From Pirellulales bacterium (lineage in GTDB: Bacteria; Planctomycetota; Planctomycetia; Pirellulales; Thermoguttaceae), in contig JAFGPV010000100.1 in assembly GCA_016936015.1 (NCBI GenBank), positions 1 through 47,166 of the forward strand: a DNA stretch of 47,166 nucleotides, given 5' to 3'. Of the stretch, positions 24,618 through 33,025 are shown piece after piece (position 1 is the first letter of the stretch; each line of letters starts with the position of its first letter). A model generated the notes under the pieces. That model did not search any database. It was not told where the DNA came from and saw only the letters and a list, made by a program, of their open reading frames with translations. A program made the position numbers and the translations under genes.

Positions 24618-25751
24618 CTATGCCGCCCTGCGTATCTGTGGTTTCAGGGAACGGTGCACTGCCGCCTGAATTTGTTCGGCAACCATTGCCGCCGCCTCCG
24701 GCCGGGCCAGCCGGAGCATGGCTTGGACCATACGGTTCCGGATGAGGGCGTCGTCCAATAGCGGTTGGATGGACTCGGCCAGTGCCCCGGCGAAGTTGGT
24801 TGTTGGTGACTGTTCGGGAAGCAGCAACGCGGCGCCGGCCTTGGCAAAAAACTCGGCATTTCGCAGTTGATGTTGATCCCGGGCGTGCGGATAGGGGATC
24901 AGCACCGCGGCGACGCCGGCGGCGGCGAACTCGGCCAAGGCGGTGCCCCCGGCGCGCGAAATCGCGAGTTCTGTTTCGGCCAGGACCTGCGGCAGGTCGT
25001 CGAGGAAGGGGACGGTTGCGGCGGGCAGGCCGAATCGGGCGTAACGCGCCCGGGTTGATCCGTCATCCGTCCGACCCGTCTGGTGGACGATTCGCCAGCC
25101 GGCGAGGTGTCCGCGAAGTTCAGCCAACGCCGGGGGGACTTGTTCGTTGAGCGTCCGGGCGCCGCCGCTGCCGCCGAGCACCAGGAGCACCGGCCGTGGA
25201 TTCCGAGTGTCTTTCCCCAATGTGTTCTCAAAGCCGGCACGCAAAGGATTGCCCGTCAGTCGGATTCGGCATCCCGGGGGAAGATATTGTTCCGTTGCCG
25301 CGAAGGACGTGCAAATCCGATCGGCCTTCTCGGCCAGCCATCGCGTGGCCCGGCCGGGGGTGACGTTTTGTTCCAGCAGAACGAGAGGGATCTTCCGGTG
25401 GACGGCCGCCAGTGCCGTCGGCACGCTGGCGTATCCGCCCAGACCGACCACCGCGGTGACGTTTTCCTTGCGAAGGAAGCGGCCCGCCGTAATGTAACCT
25501 TGGAGATTCCGGAAGAAAAACGGGGCGCATTGAAGCACTCTCTGCGGGGCGGGCCGGCAGGGCATTGCCAGATAATTCCAGCCTGCCGCCGCCACTTCCC
25601 GGCGCTCCAGCGCCTTGCCGGTCCCCGTAAATGTCACTCGGAGATTGTCGAGGCCCTTTTCAAGCTGCTCGGCCACGGCTAGGCCGGGAAACAGATGCCC
25701 TCCCGTCCCCCCGCCGGCAAACACGATGTGATAGGAAGGGGAGTGGGTCAT
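24618..25751 (-). CDS. murG: UDP-GlcNAc:lipid I N-acetylglucosaminyltransferase MurG
   Basis: A 377-residue MurG, which adds GlcNAc to lipid I on the cytoplasmic face to make lipid II. The glycine loop FAGGGTGGHLFPGLA is at residues 11-25, with GLGGYASVPTALAA and LVLGGSGGARTLNE following; the acceptor/donor region AISRAGGTALAEFAAAG is near residue 265. I placed the start at the ATG (25749-25751) that overlaps the mraY stop in ATGA form. A TTG at 25778 would add nine residues made of repeat sequence. It is translationally coupled to mraY. Confidence 0.95.
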   Translation of the reverse strand: MTHSPSYHIVFAGGGTGGHLFPGLAVAEQLEKGLDNLRVTFTGTGKALERREVAAAGWNYLAMPCRPAPQRVLQCAPFFFRNLQGYITAGRFLRKENVTAVVGLGGYASVPTALAAVHRKIPLVLLEQNVTPGRATRWLAEKADRICTSFAATEQYLPPGCRIRLTGNPLRAGFENTLGKDTRNPRPVLLVLGGSGGARTLNEQVPPALAELRGHLAGWRIVHQTGRTDDGSTRARYARFGLPAATVPFLDDLPQVLAETELAISRAGGTALAEFAAAGVAAVLIPYPHARDQHQLRNAEFFAKAGAALLLPEQSPTTNFAGALAESIQPLLDDALIRNRMVQAMLRLARPEAAAMVAEQIQAAVHRSLKPQIRRAA

Positions 25752-26926
25752 GGCAACTTCAATCCCGATTGTCGCCAACGCCCCGCGACGGCGGTCGCGG
25801 GGGGATCAATGGATTTAACGTGAGATAACTCTCGATTCTCTCTGCTCAACGCGGGCGAGGGCAGTTTCAACGTCGCCACGCCCAGCAGGGCGCACAGCGC
25901 GGCGGCGATCCAGAACCGGACGACGATCTTGTTTTCCGGCCAGCCGAGGAACTGGAAGTGGTGGTGCAGCGGGGCGCAGCGGAAAATCCTCCGTTTCCGC
26001 CATTTGAAGAATCCCACTTGGAGGATCACGCTGAGGGCCTCGGCGACGAACACCCCGCCGATGACGATCAGCAGGAGTTCCTGCCGGGCGACCAGTGCCA
26101 GATAGCCCAGCAGTCCGCCCAGCGGCAGCGAACCGGTGTCGCCCATGAACACCTGGGCGGGGTGGCAGTTGAACCAGAGGAATCCGAGCACCGCGCCCAG
26201 CAGCGCGGCGGCCGCCACGGCCAGTTCGCCCGCCCCGGGCACTTTTTGCACTTGCAGATACTCGGCCAGCTCCGCGTGACCGGCTACGTACACCAGGACC
26301 GCAATTGCCGCGGCGGCGCAGAGCGTGCAGCCGCCGGCCAGGCCGTCCAGGCCGTCGGCCAGGTTCACGGCGTTGGCGCCGGCCAGAATCACCGTAACGG
26401 CCCAGGGAATGAACAGCCACCCTAGGGAGAAGCTCGGGCCGATGCCGGGTATTTGGAGACTCAATCCGTCCGGCAGCGCGGCAAGTTGAAAGTACAGGAC
26501 CGTCGCTGCAACCGCGGCGACTGCGGTTTGACCGAGCAGTTTGGTTCTCGCCGAAAGGCCGTTGGCTGCGGTCCGCAGCTTGATCCAATCATCCACCACG
26601 CCGACGGCGGCCAATCCGCCGGCCAGTCCCATCGCCGTGAGGAAGAAGGGATTTTTCAGATCGCCGAAGAGCAGCAGGGCGGCAAAGCAGCCGGCCAGCA
26701 TGAACAATCCGCCCAGGGTGGGCGTAAACCGTTTACCGGCGTGTCGGCAGCGGATTTCCGGAGAGTCGGACTTGTTCGGATCGCCGAACCGGCCCCGCAG
26801 CCAGCGGATGCACGCCGGCCCGATCAGCACGCAGAGCACAAAGCTGGCGGCCGCCGCCAGAGCCATCCGCGGAGTTATCTTCTCCAGCCCCGCCGGCAGC
26901 CCGAATTGGAGTAACCAGAGAAGCAT
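25748..26926 (-). CDS. mraY: Phospho-N-acetylmuramoyl-pentapeptide transferase MraY
   Basis: A 392-residue polytopic membrane enzyme that transfers phospho-MurNAc-pentapeptide to undecaprenyl phosphate, giving lipid I. Conserved signatures are VVDDWIKLR (residues 110-118), ANAVNLADGLDGLAGG and HHHFQFLGWPENKIVVRFW. The start MLLWLLQFGLPAG was chosen because the longer frame to 27004 reads through heptamer repeats. The C-terminus past LLGVATLKLP carries ~30 extra residues, part of which (PPATAVAGRW) is a family C hairpin repeat, ending in an ATGA overlap with murG. Confidence 0.95.
   Translation of the reverse strand: MLLWLLQFGLPAGLEKITPRMALAAAASFVLCVLIGPACIRWLRGRFGDPNKSDSPEIRCRHAGKRFTPTLGGLFMLAGCFAALLLFGDLKNPFFLTAMGLAGGLAAVGVVDDWIKLRTAANGLSARTKLLGQTAVAAVAATVLYFQLAALPDGLSLQIPGIGPSFSLGWLFIPWAVTVILAGANAVNLADGLDGLAGGCTLCAAAAIAVLVYVAGHAELAEYLQVQKVPGAGELAVAAAALLGAVLGFLWFNCHPAQVFMGDTGSLPLGGLLGYLALVARQELLLIVIGGVFVAEALSVILQVGFFKWRKRRIFRCAPLHHHFQFLGWPENKIVVRFWIAAALCALLGVATLKLPSPALSRENRELSHVKSIDPPATAVAGRWRQSGLKLP
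25775..25805. repeat. Family C hairpin repeat, copy 3, inside the mraY 3' end
   Basis: CCAACGCCCCGCGACGGC plus its complementary arm, on the same strand as copies 1 and 2. It is translated as part of the MraY tail, just before the murG start. Confidence 0.8.
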
Positions 26927-26933
26927 GGGGATA

Positions 26934-27051
26934 AATGACGAATGACGAAATCCGAATGACGAAAGAATTTCAAAATCCGAAGGACGAAAACGGCTCTTCG
27001 TCATTCGACCTTCGAGCTTCTTTCGTCATTCGGATTTCGTCATTCGTCATT
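26934..27051. repeat. Heptamer arrays arranged as a perfect 32-bp inverted repeat
   Basis: Left array 26934-26965 has units AATGACG, AATGACG, AAATCCG, AATGACG. Right array 27020-27051 is its exact reverse complement (CGTCATT, CGGATTT, CGTCATT, CGTCATT). The loop is 54 bases. The structure lies directly upstream of the mraY start. Confidence 0.9.
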
Positions 27052-27070
27052 CCAAAAAAGTATCCCTGAG

Positions 27071-27104
27071 CGGCCGGGACGGCGCTTTCACGCCGCCCCG
27101 GCGC
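27071..27104. repeat. GC-rich hairpin in the murF-mraY spacer
   Basis: GCCGGGACGGCG and CGCCGCCCCGGC pair with one mismatch around CTTTCA. The rest of the ~330-base spacer between murF and mraY shows no gene. Confidence 0.55.
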
Positions 27105-27255
27105 CCAGTCAAAGACTCCACCGCGAAGCGCTCACCGGAGCGGTCGACCCAGAAACCGCTTCCGGCAAGGTAATGCTCCTACCCAAGGAGGGAAGGGTAG
27201 CGCCGGATTTTCCCGCAGTTCCGGCGCGATCGGTGGAGTCTGTCGTTGGTCGGGG

Positions 27256-28704
27256 TTATGCACTTCTCCGTTGCGGATAATGTTCCAGGGCCTCGACGAC
27301 GCGTTCCATGGCCATCAGCCGGGAACCTTTGACCAGCACGGCGTCGCCGGGGAGCACGAGTTGTCCGAGGTGCGGCAGGGCGTCTTCGACGGTAAAGCAG
27401 GGGATCGTGTGTTGCGGCGGCAGTCCCGCCGCCCGGGCGCCCCCGGCCACGTGCCGGGCGAACTCGCCACAGGAAATCACGAAGGACGCCTGGCCGATTT
27501 CCACGCTCTGTTTGCCCAGTTCCCAATGCAGGGCGGCCGACTCTTCGCCCAGTTCGGCCATGTCGCCGCAGACGACGATCCGCCGGCCGGGGCCGTCGAA
27601 CTGGCCGAGCAGTTCCAGGGCGGCGCGCATCGACGTCGGATTGGCGTTGTAGGCGTCGTTGATCACCGTTGCTCCGCGGAGGTGCCGCACTTCGCACCGC
27701 AACGGCACGGCGTGATACTCCGCCAAGGCGGCTGCCGCGGTTTTCAGGTCGAAGCCCATCATCCGGCCCACGGCTACGGCCGACAGCGCGGCAGTCACGT
27801 GATGCCGTCCCCAAACCGGGATCGTAAACGGCACGCCGGGAGAAAAGGGGACAGTTTCCTTTTCCTTATTTTGTTGAGCGGCCGCCGGCGCGGCGGGCAC
27901 CACTTGAAAGTGCAACGTTCCCTGTTCGCTCCGAATATCCGTCGCCCGGAGATCGCACTCGCCGCCGGCGCCCACCCAGATGATCTCCGCCCGACAATTG
28001 TGGGCCAACGTCCGCAGCCAGGGATCGTCGCCGAGCACGGCCTGGCCGTCGGCGGGCAGGGCGGCCAGCAACTCCGCCTTGGCTTCGGCGACGGCCTGCC
28101 GGCTGCCGAAGCCGCCCAGGTGCGCGTCGCCGAGTTGCGTGATCACGCCCACCTTCGGCCGGCACAGACCGGCCAGCGAGGCAATTTCCCCCTTACGGCT
28201 GGCGCCCAATTCGATCACGGCGTAATCGTGCTCCGGCTCCAACAAGGCCAAACTCAGGGGAACACCGACGTGATTATTAAAATTTTTCGGGCTGACGATC
28301 CCTTTCAACCGCGATTTCAACACGGTGTGAATCATCTGCCGCGTCGTGGTTTTCCCCACGCTGCCGGTCACGGCAATCAACGTTCCCGTAAAGCGGCGGC
28401 GTTTCCAGGCCGCCCAGGCGTGGAGCGCATCGAGCGGGTCGTCGACCTCGAGGGTCCATTGGTACTCGGACGGCTCAACCGGCCGGCTGCTGACTACGCC
28501 GTCTGCCCCGCGGCGGAAGGCTTCCGGGATGAATGCCGCACCGTCGTGATGCGGACCGACCAAGGCCCAAAACACGTCCCCCGGCCCGACCTGCCGGCTG
28601 TCGGTCACCAACGGTCCCAGCGGCAGATCCTCTCCGCCGACCAGTCCCGGGCCAAGCCGCAGTTGGCCTTTGACAATGTGTTTGATGTGACCGAGGGTCG
28701 TCAT
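27256..28704 (-). CDS. murF: UDP-MurNAc-tripeptide--D-Ala-D-Ala ligase MurF
   Basis: A 482-residue Mur ligase that adds D-Ala-D-Ala to the UDP-MurNAc-tripeptide. The P-loop [13 protein letters not shown] (GSVGKTTT at 114-121), the [13 protein letters not shown] segment, [20 protein letters not shown] and [10 protein letters not shown] are all typical. The start ATG overlaps the murE stop as ATGA, showing translational coupling. Residues ~275-287 ([13 protein letters not shown]) look like a small extra insert whose DNA (GGGGACAGTTTCC on the plus strand) resembles family B repeat sequence. Confidence 0.95.
   Translation of the reverse strand: MTTLGHIKHIVKGQLRLGPGLVGGEDLPLGPLVTDSRQVGPGDVFWALVGPHHDGAAFIPEAFRRGADGVVSSRPVEPSEYQWTLEVDDPLDALHAWAAWKRRRFTGTLIAVTGSVGKTTTRQMIHTVLKSRLKGIVSPKNFNNHVGVPLSLALLEPEHDYAVIELGASRKGEIASLAGLCRPKVGVITQLGDAHLGGFGSRQAVAEAKAELLAALPADGQAVLGDDPWLRTLAHNCRAEIIWVGAGGECDLRATDIRSEQGTLHFQVVPAAPAAAQQNKEKETVPFSPGVPFTIPVWGRHHVTAALSAVAVGRMMGFDLKTAAAALAEYHAVPLRCEVRHLRGATVINDAYNANPTSMRAALELLGQFDGPGRRIVVCGDMAELGEESAALHWELGKQSVEIGQASFVISCGEFARHVAGGARAAGLPPQHTIPCFTVEDALPHLGQLVLPGDAVLVKGSRLMAMERVVEALEHYPQRRSA
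27843..27880 (-). repeat. Possible family B-like insert in murF
   Basis: A GGGGACAGTTTCCTTTTCC stretch (plus strand) read in frame in murF. It only partly resembles the 44-bp family B element in murE and may be unrelated. Confidence 0.35.
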
Positions 28705-30233
28705 GTTCTCTCTTTAAATAACCATCGCCGGGCCACCGCCCGATCGTCGTGGGGGATGCGGCGGTTGCCGACGATTTGAAAACCTTCGTGGCCTTTGCCG
28801 GCGATCAGCACGCAGTCGCCGGGCCGGGCGGAACGCAATGCGTGATAAATGGCCTTTTTCCGCGCAGCGATCACTTTCGCCCGTCGCCGGTCGGCAAAGC
28901 CCGACAGGATTTCTTTGATGATCTTTTCTGGATTTTCGTTGCGAGGATTGTCGCTGGTGACCACAGCCTCGTCGGCCAGGCATCCGACGGTCCGGCCCAT
29001 TTCCGGCCGCTTTGCCCGGTCGCGGTCGCCGCCTGCCCCAAAGACGCAGATCAGCCGGCCCCGGGTCACCGCCCGCAGTGTCTGCAGGCTGATTTCCAGG
29101 GCGTCAGGCGTGTGGGCGTAATCGACGAAGACGCCGAACGGCTGGCCGGATTCGATCCGCTCCAGCCGGCCGGGCACGTGCTCGGCCGCCTCTAGCGAGC
29201 GGACAACGTCCGCCAGGTCCAGCCCGTAGGCCAGGCCCACCGCCGCGGCCGTCAGGCAGTTGTAAACGTGGTGTTTGCCGATCATCACGGTCTCCACGGC
29301 GGCCGTTTCGCCGCCGGCCGTGATGAGGAACGTCTGCCGGTCGATCGACTGTTCGAGCGGCACGCCCGTGATTTCGGCGGGGGAGTGAATGCCGATCGTC
29401 AGCGCCGGGCCGTCGAACCGCTGCAAGTAGCCGGCCGCCACCGGATCGTCGGCGTTGACCACGGCGAATCCCTCGCCGCGGAGATGATCGAAGAGCCGGG
29501 ATTTCGCGACGCGATAATCATGAAGGGTCGGATGAAAGTCCAGGTGGTCCCGCGTGACGTTCGTCACGCAGGCGGCGTCGAACTGCACGCCCGCCACCCG
29601 GGACTGCGCCAAGGCGTGGCTGGAGACCTCCATCACGGCGTGCGTGCAACCGTTTTCGACCATCCCTGCAAGCTGTTTTGCCAATACGTCGGCCGGAGGC
29701 GTGGTGTGCCAAGGGGACTGTCCGAATTTTTGCGCAGCAAAAATGGGACTGTCCCCCTCGGGATGCTCTTCCGAGACTACATCTTCGCCGTCGAAATAGC
29801 CCAGAGTACCCAGCAATCCTGCCTTGCGGCCGGAGTGGTTGAGGATGCCCGCGATCAGGCAGGCGGTCGTCGTCTTGCCGTTGGTGCCGGTCACGCCGAT
29901 CAGTTTCAGTGTTTCGCTCGGACGCCCGGCCAACGCCTGGCAGATCAGGCCGAAGGCCGCCCGGGCGTTGCCGACTTGGATTGCAGGGACGGAAAGACCG
30001 CTTAATAGCCGCTGGCTGACCACGGCGGCACACCCCCGGGCGACGGCTTCCTCGATGAAAAAGTGTCCGTCGCGTCGCCCGCCCTCGATAGCGACGAACA
30101 GGTCGCCCGGCTTCACGCGGCGCGAATCGCACGTGCAGCCGCTGACGCCCACGTCGGCCGCCCCCGAAATCAGGGCGCCGGGCAACAGTTCGCGCAGGCT
30201 GTCAACTTGTCCCGCTGGGGCGGACAACGCCAT
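28701..30233 (-). CDS. murE: UDP-MurNAc-tripeptide synthetase MurE (meso-DAP type)
   Basis: A 510-residue Mur ligase adding the third stem residue. [17 protein letters not shown] (P-loop 116-122), TTPP near residue 178, [15 protein letters not shown], and [10 protein letters not shown] are visible; the DNPR motif is the usual mark of meso-diaminopimelate specificity. I chose the ATG at 30231-30233 because AAGGAGG lies eight bases upstream. Residues ~160-174 ([15 protein letters not shown]) are encoded by a family B palindromic element, placed in the loop just before the conserved TTP. murF overlaps the end (ATGA). Confidence 0.95.
   Translation of the reverse strand: MALSAPAGQVDSLRELLPGALISGAADVGVSGCTCDSRRVKPGDLFVAIEGGRRDGHFFIEEAVARGCAAVVSQRLLSGLSVPAIQVGNARAAFGLICQALAGRPSETLKLIGVTGTNGKTTTACLIAGILNHSGRKAGLLGTLGYFDGEDVVSEEHPEGDSPIFAAQKFGQSPWHTTPPADVLAKQLAGMVENGCTHAVMEVSSHALAQSRVAGVQFDAACVTNVTRDHLDFHPTLHDYRVAKSRLFDHLRGEGFAVVNADDPVAAGYLQRFDGPALTIGIHSPAEITGVPLEQSIDRQTFLITAGGETAAVETVMIGKHHVYNCLTAAAVGLAYGLDLADVVRSLEAAEHVPGRLERIESGQPFGVFVDYAHTPDALEISLQTLRAVTRGRLICVFGAGGDRDRAKRPEMGRTVGCLADEAVVTSDNPRNENPEKIIKEILSGFADRRRAKVIAARKKAIYHALRSARPGDCVLIAGKGHEGFQIVGNRRIPHDDRAVARRWLFKERT
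29713..29756 (-). repeat. Family B palindromic element inserted in murE
   Basis: A 44-bp element: GGGGACTGTCC, then a perfect stem ATTTTTGC/GCAAAAAT around GCA, then GGGACTGTCCCC. A second 44-bp copy is in the phosphohexomutase gene at 35958-36001. It keeps the murE frame open. Confidence 0.85.
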
Positions 30234-30406
30234 GACCCAAGCCTCCTTGCCTGGGAAGAGAAAAGCCATTCCGAAGCCGGCTTCCTTGCCGTCCGAAGAG
30301 CGGCGATTGTCCGTTTTTTCCCCGTTCTGTCAAGGCGAAAATTGCCGCAGAAAATGCAATGCAATTACAGAAAATTCACGCGGGATTTTAACGGCGCGCC
30401 TCCATA

Positions 30407-30416
30407 GGGGGGGGGG
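30407..30416. repeat. Run of ten G in the murE/DDAH divergent region
   Basis: A G10 homopolymer about 174 bases upstream of the murE start and 113 bases upstream of the DDAH-like start. It could vary in length. Confidence 0.8.
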
Positions 30417-30426
30417 TGGAATTGAA

Positions 30427-30467
30427 TTGACAGATCTTCCAAATTCAGTAGGTTATGCTTCAGCATA
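30427..30467 (+). promoter_or_regulatory. Candidate promoter with overlapping palindrome for the DDAH-like gene
   Basis: A consensus -35 TTGACA (30427-30432) is followed after 16 bases by TAGGTT (30449-30454). A palindrome TATGCT-TC-AGCATA (30454-30467) overlaps the -10 and start-site region, suiting a repressor. The gene starts ~60 bases further on. Confidence 0.45.
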
Positions 30468-30528
30468 TCGAACATTCTATATAGCGGCCATCCTTCCACA
30501 ATCCCTATCTGTGTAAAGGAACACGCCC

Positions 30529-31299
30529 TTGCTTGTTGCCATCACGCGCGAAGTCAGTTCCAGTATCGGACGATGCGAGTTGACGCACTTGCCGCGCGAA
30601 CCGATCGACGTTCCCCGGGCGCGAGAGCAGCATCGGCGGTACGAGCAATGCCTGCGGGAAGCGGGCTGTCAACTGCTTTCGTTGCCGGCCGAGGAGGAAT
30701 TGCCGGACGCCGTGTTCGTTGAGGATGCGGCGATCGTTTTCGACGAGCTGGCCATCCTGACCCGGCCCGGGGCGGCGTCGCGGAGGACCGAACCGGCTGC
30801 GATCGGCAAGACGCTCCGCCGTTATCGGAAGGTGTACGAAATCCAACACCCCGCCACCCTGGACGGCGGAGACGTGTTGCGGATCGGCAGAACGCTCTAC
30901 GTGGGAGCCACGGCACGGAGCAATCCTGCCGCCGTCGAACAACTCCGCAACTTGTTGACGCCCCTCGGCTACTGCATCAAATACGTTCCCGTCCATGGAT
31001 GCTTGCACCTGAAATCGGCCGTCACCCAAGTGCGGGAAGATTTGCTGCTGGTCAATCGCACCTGGGTGGACGTAGAACGATTCGATCGGATGGCCTGGAT
31101 CGACGTCGATCCCTCGGAGCCTCCGGCCGCCAATGCGCTCTGGATCGGCAGCGCGGTGATCTATCCCGCCAACTTCCCCGCCACGCAAAGACGACTGGAA
31201 GAACAGGGCGTCGCCGTGCTTGCGGTGGACGTCTCCGAGTTGCAAAAAGCCGAAGCCGGAGTAACCTGCTGTAGTTTACTGTTTCAGGATGCGGTCTGA
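30529..31299 (+). CDS. Dimethylarginine dimethylaminohydrolase-like guanidino hydrolase
   Basis: A 256-residue protein of the pentein (arginine-modifying) superfamily, closest to DDAH, which splits methylated arginine into citrulline and methylamine. Visible are the opening RExSxSI (ITREVSSSIGRCELTHL), DAVFVEDAAIVFDELAILTRPGA, TLDGGDVLRIGRTLYVG, a catalytic-type His160 (CLHLKSAVT) and a cysteine pair Cys247-Cys248 (GVTCCSLLF), where DDAH keeps its nucleophile. The start is TTG at 30529 with AAAGGA upstream. It stands alone between the divergent murE and an HTH-EIIA gene. Exact substrate is inferred. Confidence 0.88.
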   Translation: MLVAITREVSSSIGRCELTHLPREPIDVPRAREQHRRYEQCLREAGCQLLSLPAEEELPDAVFVEDAAIVFDELAILTRPGAASRRTEPAAIGKTLRRYRKVYEIQHPATLDGGDVLRIGRTLYVGATARSNPAAVEQLRNLLTPLGYCIKYVPVHGCLHLKSAVTQVREDLLLVNRTWVDVERFDRMAWIDVDPSEPPAANALWIGSAVIYPANFPATQRRLEEQGVAVLAVDVSELQKAEAGVTCCSLLFQDAV

Positions 31300-31432
31300 G
31301 GGGTATTCGTTATCTCGAGTTGGCGCCGGCGGATTGCATAGAAGTGGTGTCCTTTTGCAGCGGCAGGAGGGGGGCGGGCTGAATGAATTGACTTCTCTGG
31401 ACAAACCGCCCGGTTTACGCCATGATTAATCC

Positions 31433-32137
31433 ATGCCCTATCGTGATTTTGACGTTCGGTCGCTGGCCAGGTACCTCCACCTTTCGCCGCAGCAGGTGAT
31501 CAAGTTGGCGGAGCGGGGGAATCTGCCGGGACGGAAAATAGGAGGGAATTGGAAATTCGCCAAGCCCGACGTCCATCGGTGGTTCGAGCAGCGGATTGGA
31601 GGCTCCAGCGAGGCGGAACTGGTGCACGTGGAAAACGTGCTCCACCAATCGGCCCCCCGCGAAAATCAACACCCCCTCCGAATTTTCGATCTCCTGCCGC
31701 TGGAGGCGATTGAGATTCCATTGCCCGCCCGGACGAAGAACTCCGTGATCGACACGATGGCGGAAGTAGCGGCCCGGACCGGCTGGCTGTGGGATCCCAA
31801 GGCCCTGGCCGCGGCAGTCCGCGTCCGCGAGGACATCCATTCCACGGCCCTCGACAACGGCGTGGCGTTTTTGCACCCTCGCCGGCCGATGTCCAAGATC
31901 CTGGCCCAGCCGTTTTTGGCCTTGGGATGCACGGTAACCGGCATTCCTTTCGGCGGCGCGGCGCCCCTGACGGACGTGTTTTTTCTGATCTGCTCGACGG
32001 ACGACCGGATGCACTTGCGGCTGTTGGCCCGGCTCAGCCGGCTGCTGACCGTCTCCGGTTTCCTCAACGAATTGCACCAGGCCCCCGACGCCGCTGCCGC
32101 CCGGCAGATAGTTCTCGAGGCGGAAGAGAAACTGTAA
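31433..32137 (+). CDS. HTH - PTS EIIA (fructose/nitrogen type) fusion protein
   Basis: A 234-residue protein. Residues ~5-55 form an excisionase/MerR-like helix-turn-helix (VRSLARYLHLSPQQVIKLAERGNLPGRKIGGNWKFAKPDVHRWFEQ). Residues ~85-230 are a type-2 PTS EIIA domain; the phospho-acceptor is probably His148 in DNGVAFLHPRRP. This domain normally takes phosphate from HPr or NPr. Joined to a DNA-binding segment, it could sense PTS or nitrogen status directly. No HPr, EI or sugar permease lies nearby. Starts with ATG shortly after an AT-rich leader. Confidence 0.85.
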   Translation: MPYRDFDVRSLARYLHLSPQQVIKLAERGNLPGRKIGGNWKFAKPDVHRWFEQRIGGSSEAELVHVENVLHQSAPRENQHPLRIFDLLPLEAIEIPLPARTKNSVIDTMAEVAARTGWLWDPKALAAAVRVREDIHSTALDNGVAFLHPRRPMSKILAQPFLALGCTVTGIPFGGAAPLTDVFFLICSTDDRMHLRLLARLSRLLTVSGFLNELHQAPDAAAARQIVLEAEEKL

Positions 32138-32149
32138 TGGAGAGTTCAA

Positions 32150-32211
32150 GATTCAGGGTTCAGGATTTTCATCGCATGGAATCCAGATCCCTGAACCCTG
32201 AACCCTGAATC
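32150..32211. repeat. Inverted heptamer pair between the EIIA and receiver-like genes
   Basis: GATTCAG, GGTTCAG at 32150-32163 and CTGAACC, CTGAACC, CTGAATC at 32191-32211. The last two units on the right are the exact inverse of the left two. The array fills the spacer between the two genes. Confidence 0.85.
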
Positions 32212-32215
32212 CTTT

Positions 32216-33025
32216 ATGAAACTGACCATCCTCGTCGTCGGCGACGAAGCGCAACCGGAGTTTGCCGGCCCGATCGCCCGGCTGGCGCGGTTTGGCCGAG
32301 TGGAGGTCTTTGCCGATCCGGAGCGCGCCTTGGGATCGCTGGCCGTCGGTCACATAGTCCCGGAATTGATCGTCGTGGCCCAGTCGTATCCGGGCCAGTA
32401 TCCGACCGAAATGCTCGAACGGCTCCGCGGCACGGCGCCGCTGTGCCGCATTCTGGCCCTGCTGGGAAGTTGGTGTGAGGGGGAATTACGAAGCGGCCAG
32501 CCTTGGCCTTCGGTGGTCCGACTGTACTGGCACCAATGGTCGGCCCGGGCGGAGCGCGAGCTGACGCGGCTGGCCCGCGGCGAGTGTCCCTCGTGGGGCC
32601 TGCCGGTCACGGCCACGGACGAGGAGCGCTTACAGACCTTGACCGGGGGATCCCGCGAAGGGAAGCCGCGGTTTGCGGCGATCTTCAGCCGCAAGCGAGC
32701 CCACTACGAGTGGCTGGCGGCGGCGTGCAGGCAGCGAGGCTGGGCGTCCGTGTGGATCGAGAATCTTCGCCAGCGCCACGTGCAGGGCGTCCAGGTCTTG
32801 TTGTACGACGTCTCGACAGACGTCGATCCGCTACCGGAGATTCAAGAGTGTGCCCGACGCTTTCACCCCGCCCCAATCACGGTTTTGGCCGATTTTCCCC
32901 GGATCGAGGACGTCAGACGGATGCACGCCGCCGGAGCCGCCGCCGTTCTGCCCAAACCGGTGCTGCTGGAAGACCTCTTTTGGCAACTCCAGCAGTCGGC
33001 CGATGATCAGCAGGCGCTTTCGTAG
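32216..33025 (+). CDS. Uncharacterised protein with two receiver-like lobes
   Basis: A 269-residue protein I cannot assign by family. The first ~120 residues follow an alpha/beta receiver-like layout (LTILVVGDEAQPEFAGPIARLARF ... PELIVVAQSYPG). The second lobe, ~155-265, repeats it (RFAAIFSRKRAHYEWLAAACRQRGWASVWIENLR ... VLLYDVSTDVD ... PITVLADFPRIEDVRRMHAAGAAAVLPKPVLLEDLFWQL). The LPKP and the preceding aliphatic strand resemble the Lys-Pro switch of response regulators. Acidic pocket residues are incomplete, so phosphorylation is doubtful. Follows the EIIA gene by 78 bases and ends in a 19-base overlap with the converging PIN gene. Confidence 0.7.
   Translation: MKLTILVVGDEAQPEFAGPIARLARFGRVEVFADPERALGSLAVGHIVPELIVVAQSYPGQYPTEMLERLRGTAPLCRILALLGSWCEGELRSGQPWPSVVRLYWHQWSARAERELTRLARGECPSWGLPVTATDEERLQTLTGGSREGKPRFAAIFSRKRAHYEWLAAACRQRGWASVWIENLRQRHVQGVQVLLYDVSTDVDPLPEIQECARRFHPAPITVLADFPRIEDVRRMHAAGAAAVLPKPVLLEDLFWQLQQSADDQQALS

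Noticed and set aside
27271-28779. A 502-residue plus-strand open frame
   Set aside because: It is entirely antisense to murF and the murE end, both of which show clear Mur-ligase motifs.
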